64,000 nt of DNA. Origin: Spartobacteria bacterium (lineage in GTDB: Bacteria; Verrucomicrobiota; Verrucomicrobiia; Chthoniobacterales; Chthoniobacteraceae). Below the pieces are notes generated by a model. It saw only the letters and a program-made list of their open reading frames with translations. It did no database searches and was not told the origin of the DNA. Below, piece after piece: positions 17,101 to 26,805 of this stretch (positions are counted from its first letter, which is position 1; every line of letters begins with the position of its first letter). Where the stretch lies: the NCBI GenBank assembly GCA_021324395.1, contig JAJPJG010000057.1, positions 26,053 through 90,052 on the forward strand. The letters are read 5' to 3'. The position numbers and the translations under genes were made by a program.

Positions 17101-18102
17101 ATGAGAGCACTGATCTTCAAACACTATGGCGGACTGGAGCAGGTCACGTTCGCTGATATTCCCCGGCCAGTGCCGAAGCCGGATGAAATTCTCGTTCAAG
17201 TTCACGCCGCTGGCTTGAATCCAATTGATACGATGATTCCGAAAGGAACGTTTAAACCGATACTCCGGTTTCAATTGCCCGCCACATTGGGCAGCGATTT
17301 GGCGGGCGTCGTGGTGGACATAGGAAGTCGTGTGACCCGCTTCAAGCCGGGCGATGCGGTTTTCGCGAGCATCTTCGATCTCGGAACGGGTGCGCTCGCC
17401 GAATTTGCGGTCGTGCCTGAGAGTGCCGCTGCATTCAAACCAGCGAATCTGGACTTCGTGCAAGCAGCCTCGATTCCGATGGTCGGACTTACTTCGTGGC
17501 AAGCGCTCAAAGAGCGCGCACGAATCACTCGCGGTCAGAAAGTTTTCATTCCCGCCGGCTCTGGCGGGATAGGCACGTTTGCGATTCAACTCGCAAAACA
17601 CCTCGGCGCAACAGTGGCAACGACCACCAGCACGGGGAATGTCGAACTGGTGCGGAGTCTCGGAGCGGACGAGGTGATTGATTACAAGAAACAGGAATTC
17701 GAGGAAGTGTTGCACGACTACGATGCCGTGCTCGGCACTGTCCGGGGCGATTCGCTGATGAAGGCGCTTCGGATTCTAAAGCCCAACAGCACCGTCGTCT
17801 CGCTCATCGGGCCGCCGGACGCCGCGTTTGCTCGCGCGCGAGGCATGAATGTTTTCATGAAGTTCGTGTTCGGACTGCTGAGCCGAAAGATAATCCGCCG
17901 CGCGCAAAAATGCGGCGCTGAGTATTCATTTCTATTTGTGCATCCAGACGGCCGCCAACTCGCCGAGATTGGCGAGCTTCTCAAGGCAGAGATCATCCGT
18001 CCGGTAATTGATAAGGTATTTCCGTTCGATCAGGCGAAGGAGGCGCTGGCGTATCTCGAAAAGGGTCGAGCCAAAGGCAAGGTCGTGGTGCAGATCAGAT
18101 GA
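17101..18102 (+). CDS. Zinc-free MDR-family NADPH:quinone reductase-like oxidoreductase
   Basis: 333 residues beginning MRALIFKHYGGLEQVTFADI. It has the MDR N-terminal GroES-like part (HAAGLNPIDTMIPKG, LGSDLAGVVVDIG) and a Rossmann domain with AGSGGIGTFAIQLAKHLGA near residue 157. The zinc ligands of alcohol dehydrogenases are missing, as in quinone oxidoreductase/enoyl reductase members. It likely reduces quinones or alpha,beta-unsaturated carbonyls with NADPH. It is the last gene of the MarR-linked set, 28 bases after the Fe-S/SCP2 gene. Confidence 0.88.
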   Translation: MRALIFKHYGGLEQVTFADIPRPVPKPDEILVQVHAAGLNPIDTMIPKGTFKPILRFQLPATLGSDLAGVVVDIGSRVTRFKPGDAVFASIFDLGTGALAEFAVVPESAAAFKPANLDFVQAASIPMVGLTSWQALKERARITRGQKVFIPAGSGGIGTFAIQLAKHLGATVATTTSTGNVELVRSLGADEVIDYKKQEFEEVLHDYDAVLGTVRGDSLMKALRILKPNSTVVSLIGPPDAAFARARGMNVFMKFVFGLLSRKIIRRAQKCGAEYSFLFVHPDGRQLAEIGELLKAEIIRPVIDKVFPFDQAKEALAYLEKGRAKGKVVVQIR

Positions 18103-18272
18103 ACAAAACGATAAAGTCGCGAGGCTATTCGCCAAAGCGCTTTGTTCTTCGTCCAAGCCAGTTGGCTCCATGCGTGCTTTCTCGCTCTCCAGGTGATGGC
18201 AGATCACGGTTGGAAGCAACCGGCGATGCATGCGTGACCTTCATAGTTGGGTCTTAGGTGCCCTAGTCGAAA
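18103..18272. other. Intergenic stretch with no recognised feature
   Basis: No convincing reading frame, RNA or repeat is seen between the MDR stop and the cassette cluster. If a fourth cassette exists its attC should lie here, but no RYYYAAC...GTTRRRY pair with internal symmetry is evident. Confidence 0.5.
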
Positions 18273-18395
18273 CTAAATAGCGTGGCATCCAAACAAGAGA
18301 AGAAGAAGTGCTATGGCAATAGCCAACTCACTCAGCCAGTCTGGAAGGCGCGGGCTATGGCTTTGCCGAATCCAGAAAAGAAAGCGGTGATTCAT
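18273..18395 (-). CDS. Possible 40-residue cassette peptide with one membrane segment
   Basis: An ATG at 18395 gives a 40-residue frame beginning MNHRFLFWIRQSHS and ending in a hydrophobic stretch (ELAIAIALLLLLFGC). It starts 18 bases after the core site of attC-1 on the strand used by the other cassettes. That is the usual position of a cassette gene. No downstream attC is evident, so it may be chance or a decayed cassette. Confidence 0.3.
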   Translation of the reverse strand: MNHRFLFWIRQSHSPRLPDWLSELAIAIALLLLLFGCHAI

Positions 18396-18412
18396 GGAAA
18401 CGTCTCTAAGTC

Positions 18413-18471
18413 GCCTAACGAGAATAAGCCCAGCTACAGGCTCCGCCTGTAGCTGCATCGCTTGGTTAGCC
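18413..18471 (-). repeat. Integron attC recombination site 1
   Basis: 59 bp bounded on the plus strand by GCCTAAC and GTTAGCC, with a perfect central stem CAGCTACAGGC / GCCTGTAGCTG around a 3-nt loop. The TAA stop of the upstream cassette gene (18466-18468) lies inside the end box, as is usual in cassettes. Confidence 0.85.
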
Positions 18472-18891
18472 TACTGTTTTTGTTCTAGCCAAAATTCGGA
18501 TGGAAAAAGCAAGTAATAGCATAACTAAAACAAAAGTTATCCATGGAATCGCGATCATTGATAAGCCAACGAATAACAATAGAAACCTATGCTTTCCAAA
18601 AACATCCTTGTATTCTGTTGCAGTAGTAATTTGCACAGCTTTGTCATTTAAAAGCGCTACCAGCAAAGGATCGTTGATGCTTCCGGTTTTTGAGTATGTA
18701 TGAAATGATTGTTCTTTTCCGTTGATGGTGCCGAAACCCTGTATATCAGAATATTTGTTCAACGTCGCACTCTTGATGTGTCCTGCTTGAGCTTCTGTTA
18801 CAAATTGTGAGTAGGTTAAATATATATCTGAAGCTCGCCCAGTTGAAAGAGTAGAGGTAATTAAGAAAGCGATCGTGAGTGCACGGTTCAT
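18466..18891 (-). CDS. FtsH extracellular-domain-like membrane protein in an integron cassette
   Basis: 141 residues. An N-terminal hydrophobic segment/signal ends at about residue 20 (TLSTGRAS). Residues ~24-95 resemble the periplasmic FtsH_ext domain: LTYSQFVTEAQAGHIKSATL, a central IQGFGT, then DPLLVALLNDKAVQI. Two closely spaced C-terminal hydrophobic stretches (about 103-135) follow, and there is no AAA+ or protease domain. It could associate with FtsH in the membrane and modulate it; this is inference. It sits in an integron cassette with its stop inside attC-1. Confidence 0.65.
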   Translation of the reverse strand: MNRALTIAFLITSTLSTGRASDIYLTYSQFVTEAQAGHIKSATLNKYSDIQGFGTINGKEQSFHTYSKTGSINDPLLVALLNDKAVQITTATEYKDVFGKHRFLLLFVGLSMIAIPWITFVLVMLLLAFSIRILARTKTVG

Positions 18892-18899
18892 AAAATATA

Positions 18900-18959
18900 G
18901 GCTAACGAAAACAAGATCAGCTACAGGCGGAGTCTGTTAGCTGCATCGCATGGTTAGCT
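18900..18959 (-). repeat. Integron attC recombination site 2
   Basis: 60 bp bounded on the plus strand by GGCTAAC and GTTAGCT with internal imperfect symmetry (CAGCTACAGGCGGAGTCTGT, then TAGCTG). It shares long blocks with attC-1 and attC-3. It separates the FtsH_ext-like and DUF2071-like cassettes. Confidence 0.85.
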
Positions 18960-18960
18960 G

Positions 18961-19710
18961 TTAGTCCGGTGAACATATCGGCCTCTCCGTGCCACTGATG
19001 GCTAAGGTCGCGCATGACAAGGGCGTGGTCGAAGGTGACACTGCCAGCCGGAAACGCCGACTCGTCGGCGAAGAACGAAGACTCGACGTGCTCGACGGTG
19101 AGCGGACGCACCCGCCAGCCGTCGGTCTGAAGCCGAATGCCATCGAGACGGCAGCAATCGCGGGTGACTGAGTAGCCAACGCTGCCGCCCTCGAAGTATG
19201 CGGACGACTCGGCCAGTGACTCGAAGCAAGAGGTGGCAACGCATCGCTCTCGTGGGCGCGAAGCTGAACGGTCATGAGGCCGTCGCGCGCACGAATAAAC
19301 ATGGAGATACTGGATCCGTCGTCGGTGACGGCGAAATCTGCCAGATGATGCTCGCCCGGAAAGATGCGTCCGCCTGCGAAATGGTTGAGCCAGGAGCCGG
19401 TGTCGCGGCGCGGGATAAACACACCCTCGCGTGTTTCGCCGGAAGGTTCGTCCCACAGAACGGCAATACGATGAGCCGCGTTCTCGCTGGAGATACCGCA
19501 GAAGCGGGGAAGCCAACCGGGACGAATCTGCTCCAAGCGGATAAGACAGATGCCGGCGATTGCATAGCCACGCTGCAGCTTGGGGCGGAAAGGCCGTGGC
19601 AAAAAACGTCCCATAACCTCGGCATCCACCCGGAAGTTGACGAGCAACCTGCGGCGGATCAGACCATTGATTACTGGAAGACGCATGGCAGAAATAGTTA
19701 GCGAGAACAA
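18961..19710 (-). pseudogene. DUF2071-like cassette gene with an internal frameshift
   Basis: The N-terminal two-thirds is in one frame (MRLPVINGLIRRRLLVNFRV through RAHESDALPPLAS). The family-like C-terminus continues in another frame (ESLAESSAYFEGGSVGYSVT ... VESSFFADESAFPAGS, VTFDHALVMRDLSHQWHGEA). The switch is around 19205-19230. Together the two pieces resemble one DUF2071/acetoacetate-decarboxylase-fold protein of about 240 residues. In the first frame the rest is low-complexity and unrelated. This may be a real inactivating indel or a sequencing error. The likely start is M9 of the open frame (about 19686). The function of the family is unknown. Confidence 0.7.
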
Positions 19711-19755
19711 GATCAGCTAAAGGCGGAGTCTGTTAGCTGCATCGCATGGTTGGGG
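19696..19755 (-). repeat. Integron attC recombination site 3 (degenerate ends)
   Basis: 60 bp closely similar to attC-2 (GAACAAGATCAGCTAAAGGC, then GGAGTCTGTTAGCTGCATCG). The outer boxes are degenerate: AGTTAGC in place of GGCTAAC, and GTTGGGG at the other end. It lies between the DUF2071-like gene and the next cassette gene. Confidence 0.75.
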
Positions 19756-19784
19756 GTATGATTGGAATATAGAATTGGTATCAC

Positions 19785-20129
19785 TTAAGGTTTTGGGGCA
19801 GTGTCGCTGATCTTACGGAAGTATCCTCTGGCACTAATGCTATAATCCTCTCCTGGATCGAATTCCATCCAGCTTACGTCGATAGAGCGATTTGGCTCTA
19901 ATGCGACTGCTACGATGCGATTTACCGTTCCGTGCGTTTCGGGATTGAATGCTCTAACCTTCACGTTGTGGAGGGTCTTATCAGAAGTGTTAGTAAGAGT
20001 CATAATCTCACCGCCACCGGGAACTAGACGATGAAGACGAATTGATATTGGTGGCTGCTCCACTGACTCGATGATGACCAAGACGATAAAGCCAGCGGCG
20101 ATAATCCAAATGAGGAGCTTCTTCTTCAT
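19785..20129 (-). CDS. Membrane-anchored hypothetical protein in an integron cassette
   Basis: 114 residues. MKKKLLIWIIAAGFIVLVII is an N-terminal membrane anchor/signal. The rest is a probable extracytoplasmic beta-rich domain (IMTLTNTSDKTLHNVKVRAF is reminiscent of small Ig-like or FxLYD-type domains). I do not recognise a family. Its ATG is 16 bases after a GTTAGGC core site (complement of 20146-20152), and attC-3 follows its stop. It therefore reads as the first cassette of the cluster. Confidence 0.65.
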   Translation of the reverse strand: MKKKLLIWIIAAGFIVLVIIESVEQPPISIRLHRLVPGGGEIMTLTNTSDKTLHNVKVRAFNPETHGTVNRIVAVALEPNRSIDVSWMEFDPGEDYSISARGYFRKISDTAPKP

Positions 20130-20145
20130 GCGAAACGGCTCATAC

Positions 20146-20152
20146 GCCTAAC
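20146..20152 (-). repeat. Isolated attC/attI-type core site at cassette-cluster boundary
   Basis: On the minus strand it reads GTTAGGC, a perfect GTTRRRY core, immediately before the first cassette gene. No complete attC symmetry lies upstream. It may be a remnant of attI or of a truncated attC. Confidence 0.5.
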
Positions 20153-20312
20153 TCTGAATTAGACGAAATGGGGTTGGCTCTGCAAAGGTGGAAATGGTTC
20201 GCACAAAATCGGCTCCCTTGTCGGTTTCAGAGAAGCAATTTGTATAACAAATGAATTCTGAGGCAAGTCGAAACTCTCAGGGAATTGGCGAAGGAGCGAA
20301 GGACGAAAAGCG

Positions 20313-20371
20313 AATGACCAATGACCAAAGGTCCAATGACCAATAAGTAATGAGTAATGACCAATGATGAG
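20313..20371 (+). repeat. Heptamer tandem tract (aatgacc type)
   Basis: Seven-base units such as aatgacc, aataagt and aatgagt recur with 7-bp spacing, with one 8-bp step. This is the same periodicity as the GATT-type heptamer elements elsewhere in the window, but here in direct orientation only. Confidence 0.6.
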
Positions 20372-20428
20372 ACATGTCGCAGATATGCTCCACTGCGCGG
20401 CGCGAACGGGGAAACGGGTGGTTTGTCC

Positions 20429-20764
20429 GGTTTCCATACAGGCACTGGTCATTTCCCGCCAGTCAGGGGCGATTCCAGAGGTATGCTGGTCGATTCCAGC
20501 CATGTCACACTCGATTTCAGCGTTGTAACGGTCAATTCCAGCCATGTAAGAGCCGATTTCAGGGCTGCACTGGTCAATTCCAGCCATGTGCGCTCTCATT
20601 TCTGCGTTGTCACTCTCAATTCCAGAGGTGTCATTCTCAATTTCAGCACTGTCACTCGCGATTCCAAGAGTGGCACCCTCAATTCCAAGAGTGTAAAAGT
20701 CGATTTCAAGACTGCGCGTTTGGGTTTCAGCGTTGTAAAAGTTGATTCCAACGTGTTTTGCGCC
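20429..20764 (+). repeat. 21-bp minisatellite, about 15-16 phased copies
   Basis: The core gattccag/aatttcag recurs at exact 21-bp steps: 20471, 20492, 20513, 20534, 20555, 20576, 20597, 20618, 20639, 20660, 20681, 20702, 20723 and 20744. Weaker copies start at 20450 and 20429. Units are diverged (roughly 60-85 percent alike by eye), but spacing never slips. It lies between the cassette cluster and fucI. Confidence 0.85.
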
Positions 20765-20969
20765 GCAAACAAATGAAGACACCGCCGCCCGCTGCTTGCC
20801 ACAGCGTTTTGGGTGGGGACATTAGTTAAACAACGCGCGGAAAGGCAATGTTTATTTTGAGGAAGTTGCACGGATCGCCTGCCTCATCCGTATGCGCGCT
20901 TTTTTACCCCCGTTACCAAAAAGAAAATTGCCGCCGCGTGCGGGCTGAAATAGAAGGGTCATCCCGTTT

Positions 20970-22747
<1,778 letters not shown>

Positions 22748-22757
<10 letters not shown>

Positions 22758-23203
22758 GTTTCGATCGAGCGGCCGGGCGATTTCTCGGGGGTGTCAATCG
22801 ACATCAGCCGCTCGATCTGGGGCAACAAATCGCTGGTGAGTTTTAGTTTCGAGACGAAAGCGTCCGCGCCATGCGTGAGGCAGACTTCCATCGTGCCTTC
22901 GTCGTCGTGAACGCTCATGAGGACGATTGGGATATGGGGAAATCGCTGGCGGAGGATGACGGTGGCGGCGAGTCCGTTGAGGCGGGGCATTTGCAAATCC
23001 ATCACGACGAGATCCGGCTGATGCCGCTCGACCTGCTCCACGCCATCTACGCCGTCGCGGGCAATGCCGACGATTTCCACCAGCGGCTGCGTGGACAAAA
23101 ACCGGCAGAGCGCGTGCAGGACGTCGGGCGAATCGTCAACGATGACGATGCGGGCCGGCCCGTGGTGCGGCGCGGCAGGATGGCGTTTTAACACTTTGTT
23201 CAT
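22748..23203 (-). CDS. Single-domain response regulator (receiver only)
   Basis: 151 residues from the ATG at 23203 (an alternative in-frame ATG is at 23224). A complete receiver fold: acidic pair in [10 protein letters not shown], phospho-acceptor Asp in [12 protein letters not shown], Ser in VLMSVHD and conserved Lys in FVSKLKL. There is no output domain, only a short polar tail. Such proteins relay phosphate or act by protein contact. It is codirectional with the NarL-type regulator and hybrid kinase that follow, separated by about 110 bases, so a shared signalling network is likely. Confidence 0.85.
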
Positions 23204-23313
23204 TGCGCTTAAACAAAGCGGCATGCGTGCCTTCGGTGCGTTCGGGAATTGCGTGAAATGCGTTGCGGAAACTACGTATCGGGGACGACCGCGTGGCGTC
23301 TTCTGACCGCTGC

Positions 23314-23955
23314 TTACGGCTCGATGATGCGATTGCGAATGGCGTAGCGGATCAGCTCGCTGAAGGACTTCAGGTCAAGCTTGTGCATGATCGCTGCGCG
23401 ATGCGTCTCGACGGTGCGCACGCTGATGCCCAGTGCGGAGGCGGCTTCCTTACTGCTCTTGCCTTCACCGAGAAGCTGCACGACTTCGCGCTCGCGAGGG
23501 CTAAGCTTCGGACCTTTGCTTTTGCCGCCGCCTTGCAGATACCGCTCAAAGACAATCTCGGCCGCTTTTGTGCCGAAGAAAGGCTTGTGCTCGCACAAAG
23601 CTTTCAGCGCATTGACGAGTTGGTCGCCGGCTTCGGTCTTCAGGATATAAGCGCGCGCGCCTGCATCGAAGACGTCGTGGACGAGCTGCTCGTCGTCGAT
23701 TGCGGTAAGGATCGCGATTTCGACTTCCGGAAGCTCCTGCTTGATTTTGCGCGCGACGTCGAGGCCGTTGAGTTCGGGCATGCCGATATCCAGGACAACA
23801 ATGTCCGGATGAAGTTGCTTCGCGAGGGATATTGCTTCGCGACCGTTGATAGCTTCGCCGACGATTTCCCAGTTCTCTACACCTTCGAGCAATGCGCGCA
23901 CGCCGGCACGAACGACCTGGTGATCGTCGGCTATTAAAATGCGAATCGGTTTCAT
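23314..23955 (-). CDS. NarL/FixJ-type response regulator
   Basis: 213 residues: receiver domain (IRILIADDHQ; phospho-Asp in VVLDIGMPELNG; Lys in YILKTEAG) and a C-terminal LuxR/GerE helix-turn-helix (LSPREREVVQLLGEGKSSKE ... SVRTVETHRAAIMHKLDL). It is a DNA-binding regulator. Its ATG overlaps the stop of the large hybrid kinase by four bases (ATGA), so kinase and regulator are translationally coupled and probably cognate. It closely resembles the regulator at 28442-29092 in architecture. Confidence 0.92.
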   Translation of the reverse strand: MKPIRILIADDHQVVRAGVRALLEGVENWEIVGEAINGREAISLAKQLHPDIVVLDIGMPELNGLDVARKIKQELPEVEIAILTAIDDEQLVHDVFDAGARAYILKTEAGDQLVNALKALCEHKPFFGTKAAEIVFERYLQGGGKSKGPKLSPREREVVQLLGEGKSSKEAASALGISVRTVETHRAAIMHKLDLKSFSELIRYAIRNRIIEP

Positions 23956-26426
23956 TGAGATGCTGACTGCTTTGCCTTGGGGTTCTGATGTAATACCCGA
24001 TCCAGCGCTTTAATCAACGTATCGCTCGTATAAGGTTTCGCGAGAATCGCATTGACGCGCAATGACCTTAATTCTGCAATCCGGCCTTTTTCCTCCTGTC
24101 CTGTCGATGCGATGACTCTTAGCTCCGGGGTGATCTTCTTGATCGCACGAATCAGCGCAATCCCGTCGATGATGGGCATCATGGTATCCGTAAGCAAAAG
24201 CCGGATGGAATCGCGCTTGTCAGCATAAAGCGCGAGAGCTTCGGCACCATCGGCTGCATCGAGGATATTGTAGTTATGCGCTTCGAGAATGGTTTTCGCG
24301 ACGGTGCGAATGCTCGCTTCATCATCGACCACTAGAATCCACTCGCCATTTCCGTTCGGCAGTTCGTCTTCGGGAGTTTCAGGCTTAATCTCGGCGCTGG
24401 GCGTAGCGGGGAGATAGACTTGAAAGGTAGTTCCCTCGCCCATGTGGCTATCGACATGCAGGAAACCTTCATGGCTCTTCACAATGCCCAGGACTGTGGA
24501 AAGACCTAGCCCGGTTCCTTTGCCCACCTCTTTTGTGGTAAAGAAAGGATCGAATATCTTATCGACAATCTCTCTTGGAATACCTGTGCCCGTATCTTTT
24601 ATTTCAATGACTACATAAGAGCCGGGTTTTGCATCGTGGATCATGCTCGCAAAGTTCACGTCGAGCTGTGTATTCCTCGCTGCCACACGCAAAACGCCTC
24701 CGTGCGGCATTGCATCGCGCGCATTGATGCATAGGTTCAGCATGATCTGGTGGAGCTGTGTTGCGTCACCTACAACCGGCCAAAGATGCGAGGAGACGGA
24801 AGACTCGATACGGATCGTCTTGGGAAAGGTTTCGCTCATGATCTTGACCATCTCGTTAATAAGATGGTCAGGCTGGAGTAACACTCGCTCGCCATCGACT
24901 CCGCGGCCAAAGGTTAGCACTTGCTTCACGATATCGGCACCGCGTCGTGCGGCTGTTTCAATTGTGGAAACGATCGTGTCAAGACTTTGCGGTGGCAGCT
25001 TCTTCCGTAGCAATGGCGCGGACATCAGGATAGGCGCAAGGATGTTATTTAAGTCATGCGCCACGCCACTCGCCAGCGTCCCGATGCTTTCCAGCCTTTG
25101 CGCGCGGAGCAACTGCGATTCAAGGCTCTTCCTCGTCGTGATATCTTCCATGATGGAAACATAGTGTGTGATGACACCTTCGGAATTTCTTACCGCGGAT
25201 ATCGCGGCGAAGACCCAGTATTGCTCTCCGTTCTTTTTTCGATTGTGCAATTCCCCGCGCCAAATCTCGCCTGAGGTTATCGTCTGCCATAGCTTTCGGT
25301 AAGTATCCGCCGAGGCTTCCCCCGATTTGAAGATGCGTGGGTTCTTGCCGACCACCTCTTCAAGTGTATAGCCGGTAACCTCGACCAGCTTGGGATTCAC
25401 ATATTCTATCTCGCCGTTAGTGTTGGTCGTCAGAATCAATACCGGGCTCTGCTCGACAACCAAGGAGAGCTTGCACAATTCTTCGTATCTACTGGCATTT
25501 TCGTAAGCGATTGCGATCTGCGCTGCGAGCATGCGTGCTATGTGCTCGTCGTCCAGGTCAAAAGGCTGCCTGTCGGTCTTGTTCGCCAGGCTTAGCACGC
25601 CATAGAGGTGTGTCGCGGTGACGATGGGAACTCCGAGATAGGAATCGATGACTACTGACTGGGGAAGGAATTGTTTTACCTCCGGGTCGGCATTAGTAAG
25701 TTCGTTCACGCGCACAGGTCTGCGCTCCGCGAAGACTTTGCCTGGCAGACCTTGCAGCGGAAGAAAGTCTGGAATCATCGAGCTATCAAGACCGCTGACC
25801 GCATTGTGCTGCGAGCGATCGTGAAAGCCCAGCCATGCATACTCAGCAGCAGCAATCTCTCGCGCAGCGCGGCAACACTCCTTCGCCAGTCGCTGCGGCT
25901 CATGTTCCTGCGCGAGTTGCTGTGAGATTTCGACGAGCATGGAAAGGCGCTGATTGATTTTCTCGAGGTCAGATACCTCATGTGAAAGGCGATCGGTCAT
26001 TAGCCGCAGATGCTCCTGACTAAAGCTCTCCGGGGGCGTCTGCGGCAATGGCTCTTCTTCATCCGATAAGACTGCCTCGACCATATTCAGGATCGCTTCG
26101 GGCTCCGCTGGTTTACGCAAAAAATAACGAACGCCGCATGCCTTGGCGAGCGCATGCGCGGGTGCATCGTGATAACTCGCCGAGTAGAACATGATGCGGA
26201 TGGATGCTGTGTTTGGATCGTTGCGCAACTGCCGCACAAACTCATAACCATCCATCCTCGGCATCAACACGTCGGTGATAACCATGTCGGGACGGTTATT
26301 GCGCGCAAGCTCGAGAGCTTCCATTCCATTCTGCGCCTCGATGACTTGATGTCCTTTATGACTTAACAAAGTCAAAAGCAAATCGCGATGCGCAGGTCTG
26401 TCGTCAACCACAAGAATCGCAGCCAC
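23952..26426 (-). CDS. Hybrid histidine kinase: REC-GAF-PAS-HisKA-HATPase-REC
   Basis: 824 residues from a GTG start. Order: N-terminal receiver (AAILVVDDRP; MVITDVLMPRMDG, residues ~1-120) and a short coiled segment. Then a GAF domain (~170-320), PAS (LVVEQSPVLILTTNTNGEIE, ~325-450) and HisKA with SGVAHDLNNILAPILM. The HATPase has TGTGIPREIVDKIFDPFFTT and GKGTGLGLS, and a C-terminal receiver has LVVDDEASIRT and LLLTDTMMP. It is soluble, so it senses a cytoplasmic signal or receives phosphate. It overlaps the NarL-type regulator downstream and shares one base with the upstream receiver gene. Confidence 0.9.
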   Translation of the reverse strand: MAAILVVDDRPAHRDLLLTLLSHKGHQVIEAQNGMEALELARNNRPDMVITDVLMPRMDGYEFVRQLRNDPNTASIRIMFYSASYHDAPAHALAKACGVRYFLRKPAEPEAILNMVEAVLSDEEEPLPQTPPESFSQEHLRLMTDRLSHEVSDLEKINQRLSMLVEISQQLAQEHEPQRLAKECCRAAREIAAAEYAWLGFHDRSQHNAVSGLDSSMIPDFLPLQGLPGKVFAERRPVRVNELTNADPEVKQFLPQSVVIDSYLGVPIVTATHLYGVLSLANKTDRQPFDLDDEHIARMLAAQIAIAYENASRYEELCKLSLVVEQSPVLILTTNTNGEIEYVNPKLVEVTGYTLEEVVGKNPRIFKSGEASADTYRKLWQTITSGEIWRGELHNRKKNGEQYWVFAAISAVRNSEGVITHYVSIMEDITTRKSLESQLLRAQRLESIGTLASGVAHDLNNILAPILMSAPLLRKKLPPQSLDTIVSTIETAARRGADIVKQVLTFGRGVDGERVLLQPDHLINEMVKIMSETFPKTIRIESSVSSHLWPVVGDATQLHQIMLNLCINARDAMPHGGVLRVAARNTQLDVNFASMIHDAKPGSYVVIEIKDTGTGIPREIVDKIFDPFFTTKEVGKGTGLGLSTVLGIVKSHEGFLHVDSHMGEGTTFQVYLPATPSAEIKPETPEDELPNGNGEWILVVDDEASIRTVAKTILEAHNYNILDAADGAEALALYADKRDSIRLLLTDTMMPIIDGIALIRAIKKITPELRVIASTGQEEKGRIAELRSLRVNAILAKPYTSDTLIKALDRVLHQNPKAKQSASQ

Positions 26427-26803
26427 TATTTAGCCTCCATTTTGCAAATTGCTTCTACTTCGTGGACGAACGACTCAGGTTCGATAGGTTTCGGGATATA
26501 GCCATCAAAGCCCGCGCTCAATGCACGCTCGCGGTCTCCCGCCATTGCAAAAGCCGTCACTGCGATAGCAGGGATATGGCTAAGGAATGGATCTTTCTTT
26601 AGCTGCGCGGCTAACTCGTAGCCATTCAGCTTTGGTAGCTGGATGTCGGAGATAATTGCATCCGGCGGATCGCGTCGCGCTTCGTCGAGGCCTTGCTCAC
26701 CATCACGGGCGACTACTGTTTTGTGTCCGAATGCTTTTAAAAGATAAGTCATAAGCTCAAGGTTCGCGGCGTTGTCTTCAATCACCAGAATACGGAGTGG
26801 CAT
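26426..26803 (-). CDS. Single-domain response regulator (CheY/DivK-like)
   Basis: 125 residues consisting only of a receiver: LRILVIEDNAANLELMTYLL, phospho-Asp in AIISDIQLPKLNGYELA, Thr in AIAVTAFAMAGD and Lys in YIPKPIEP. The tail MAGDRERALSAGFDGYIPKP is typical of receivers paired with hybrid kinases. Its stop shares a base with the GTG start of the 824-residue kinase, and its start is two bases after the stop of the ethylene-domain kinase. It therefore sits between two kinases in one operon and may shuttle phosphate between them. Confidence 0.9.
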   Translation of the reverse strand: MPLRILVIEDNAANLELMTYLLKAFGHKTVVARDGEQGLDEARRDPPDAIISDIQLPKLNGYELAAQLKKDPFLSHIPAIAVTAFAMAGDRERALSAGFDGYIPKPIEPESFVHEVEAICKMEAK

Positions 26804-26805
26804 CG

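Larger units (their letters stand above)
18273..20152 (-). mobile_element. Integron gene-cassette cluster without visible integrase (CALIN)
   Basis: Three reading frames on the minus strand are each followed by a 59-60-bp attC-like site (18413-18471, 18900-18959, 19696-19755). A further GTTAGGC core site lies immediately before the first gene (complement of 20146-20152). The sites share ends of the RYYYAAC / GTTRRRY type, a central imperfect palindrome and the block GCGATGCAGCTA. Translating through attC-2 gives the telltale ANHAMQLT tail seen in cassette-encoded proteins. Genes are small, weakly expressed-looking and unlike their surroundings. No tyrosine integrase of the IntI type is present in the window. 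Confidence 0.82.
20153..20969. other. 817-bp non-coding stretch with two kinds of tandem repeat
   Basis: Apart from the heptamer tract (20313-20371) and the 21-bp minisatellite (about 20429-20764) listed separately, I see no gene. Several overlapping open frames on both strands are explained by the 21-bp period being a multiple of three. The last ~100 bases should hold the fucI promoter; no clear motif was identified. Confidence 0.6.

Noticed and set aside
18431..18455. Perfect hairpin after the FtsH_ext-like gene considered as a terminator
   Set aside because: It is the central stem of attC-1, with core-type ends and sequence shared with two other sites; no T-run follows.
20429..20764. Tandem 21-bp repeats considered as a CRISPR array
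   Set aside because: There is no repeat-spacer alternation, units are too short and too diverged, and no cas genes are present.
20159..20782. Long open frames on both strands across the 21-bp repeats (for example 207 residues on the minus strand, 139 and 123 on the plus strand)
   Set aside because: The repeat period is a multiple of three, so frames stay open on both strands by construction. No start, ribosome-binding site or family supports one of them.
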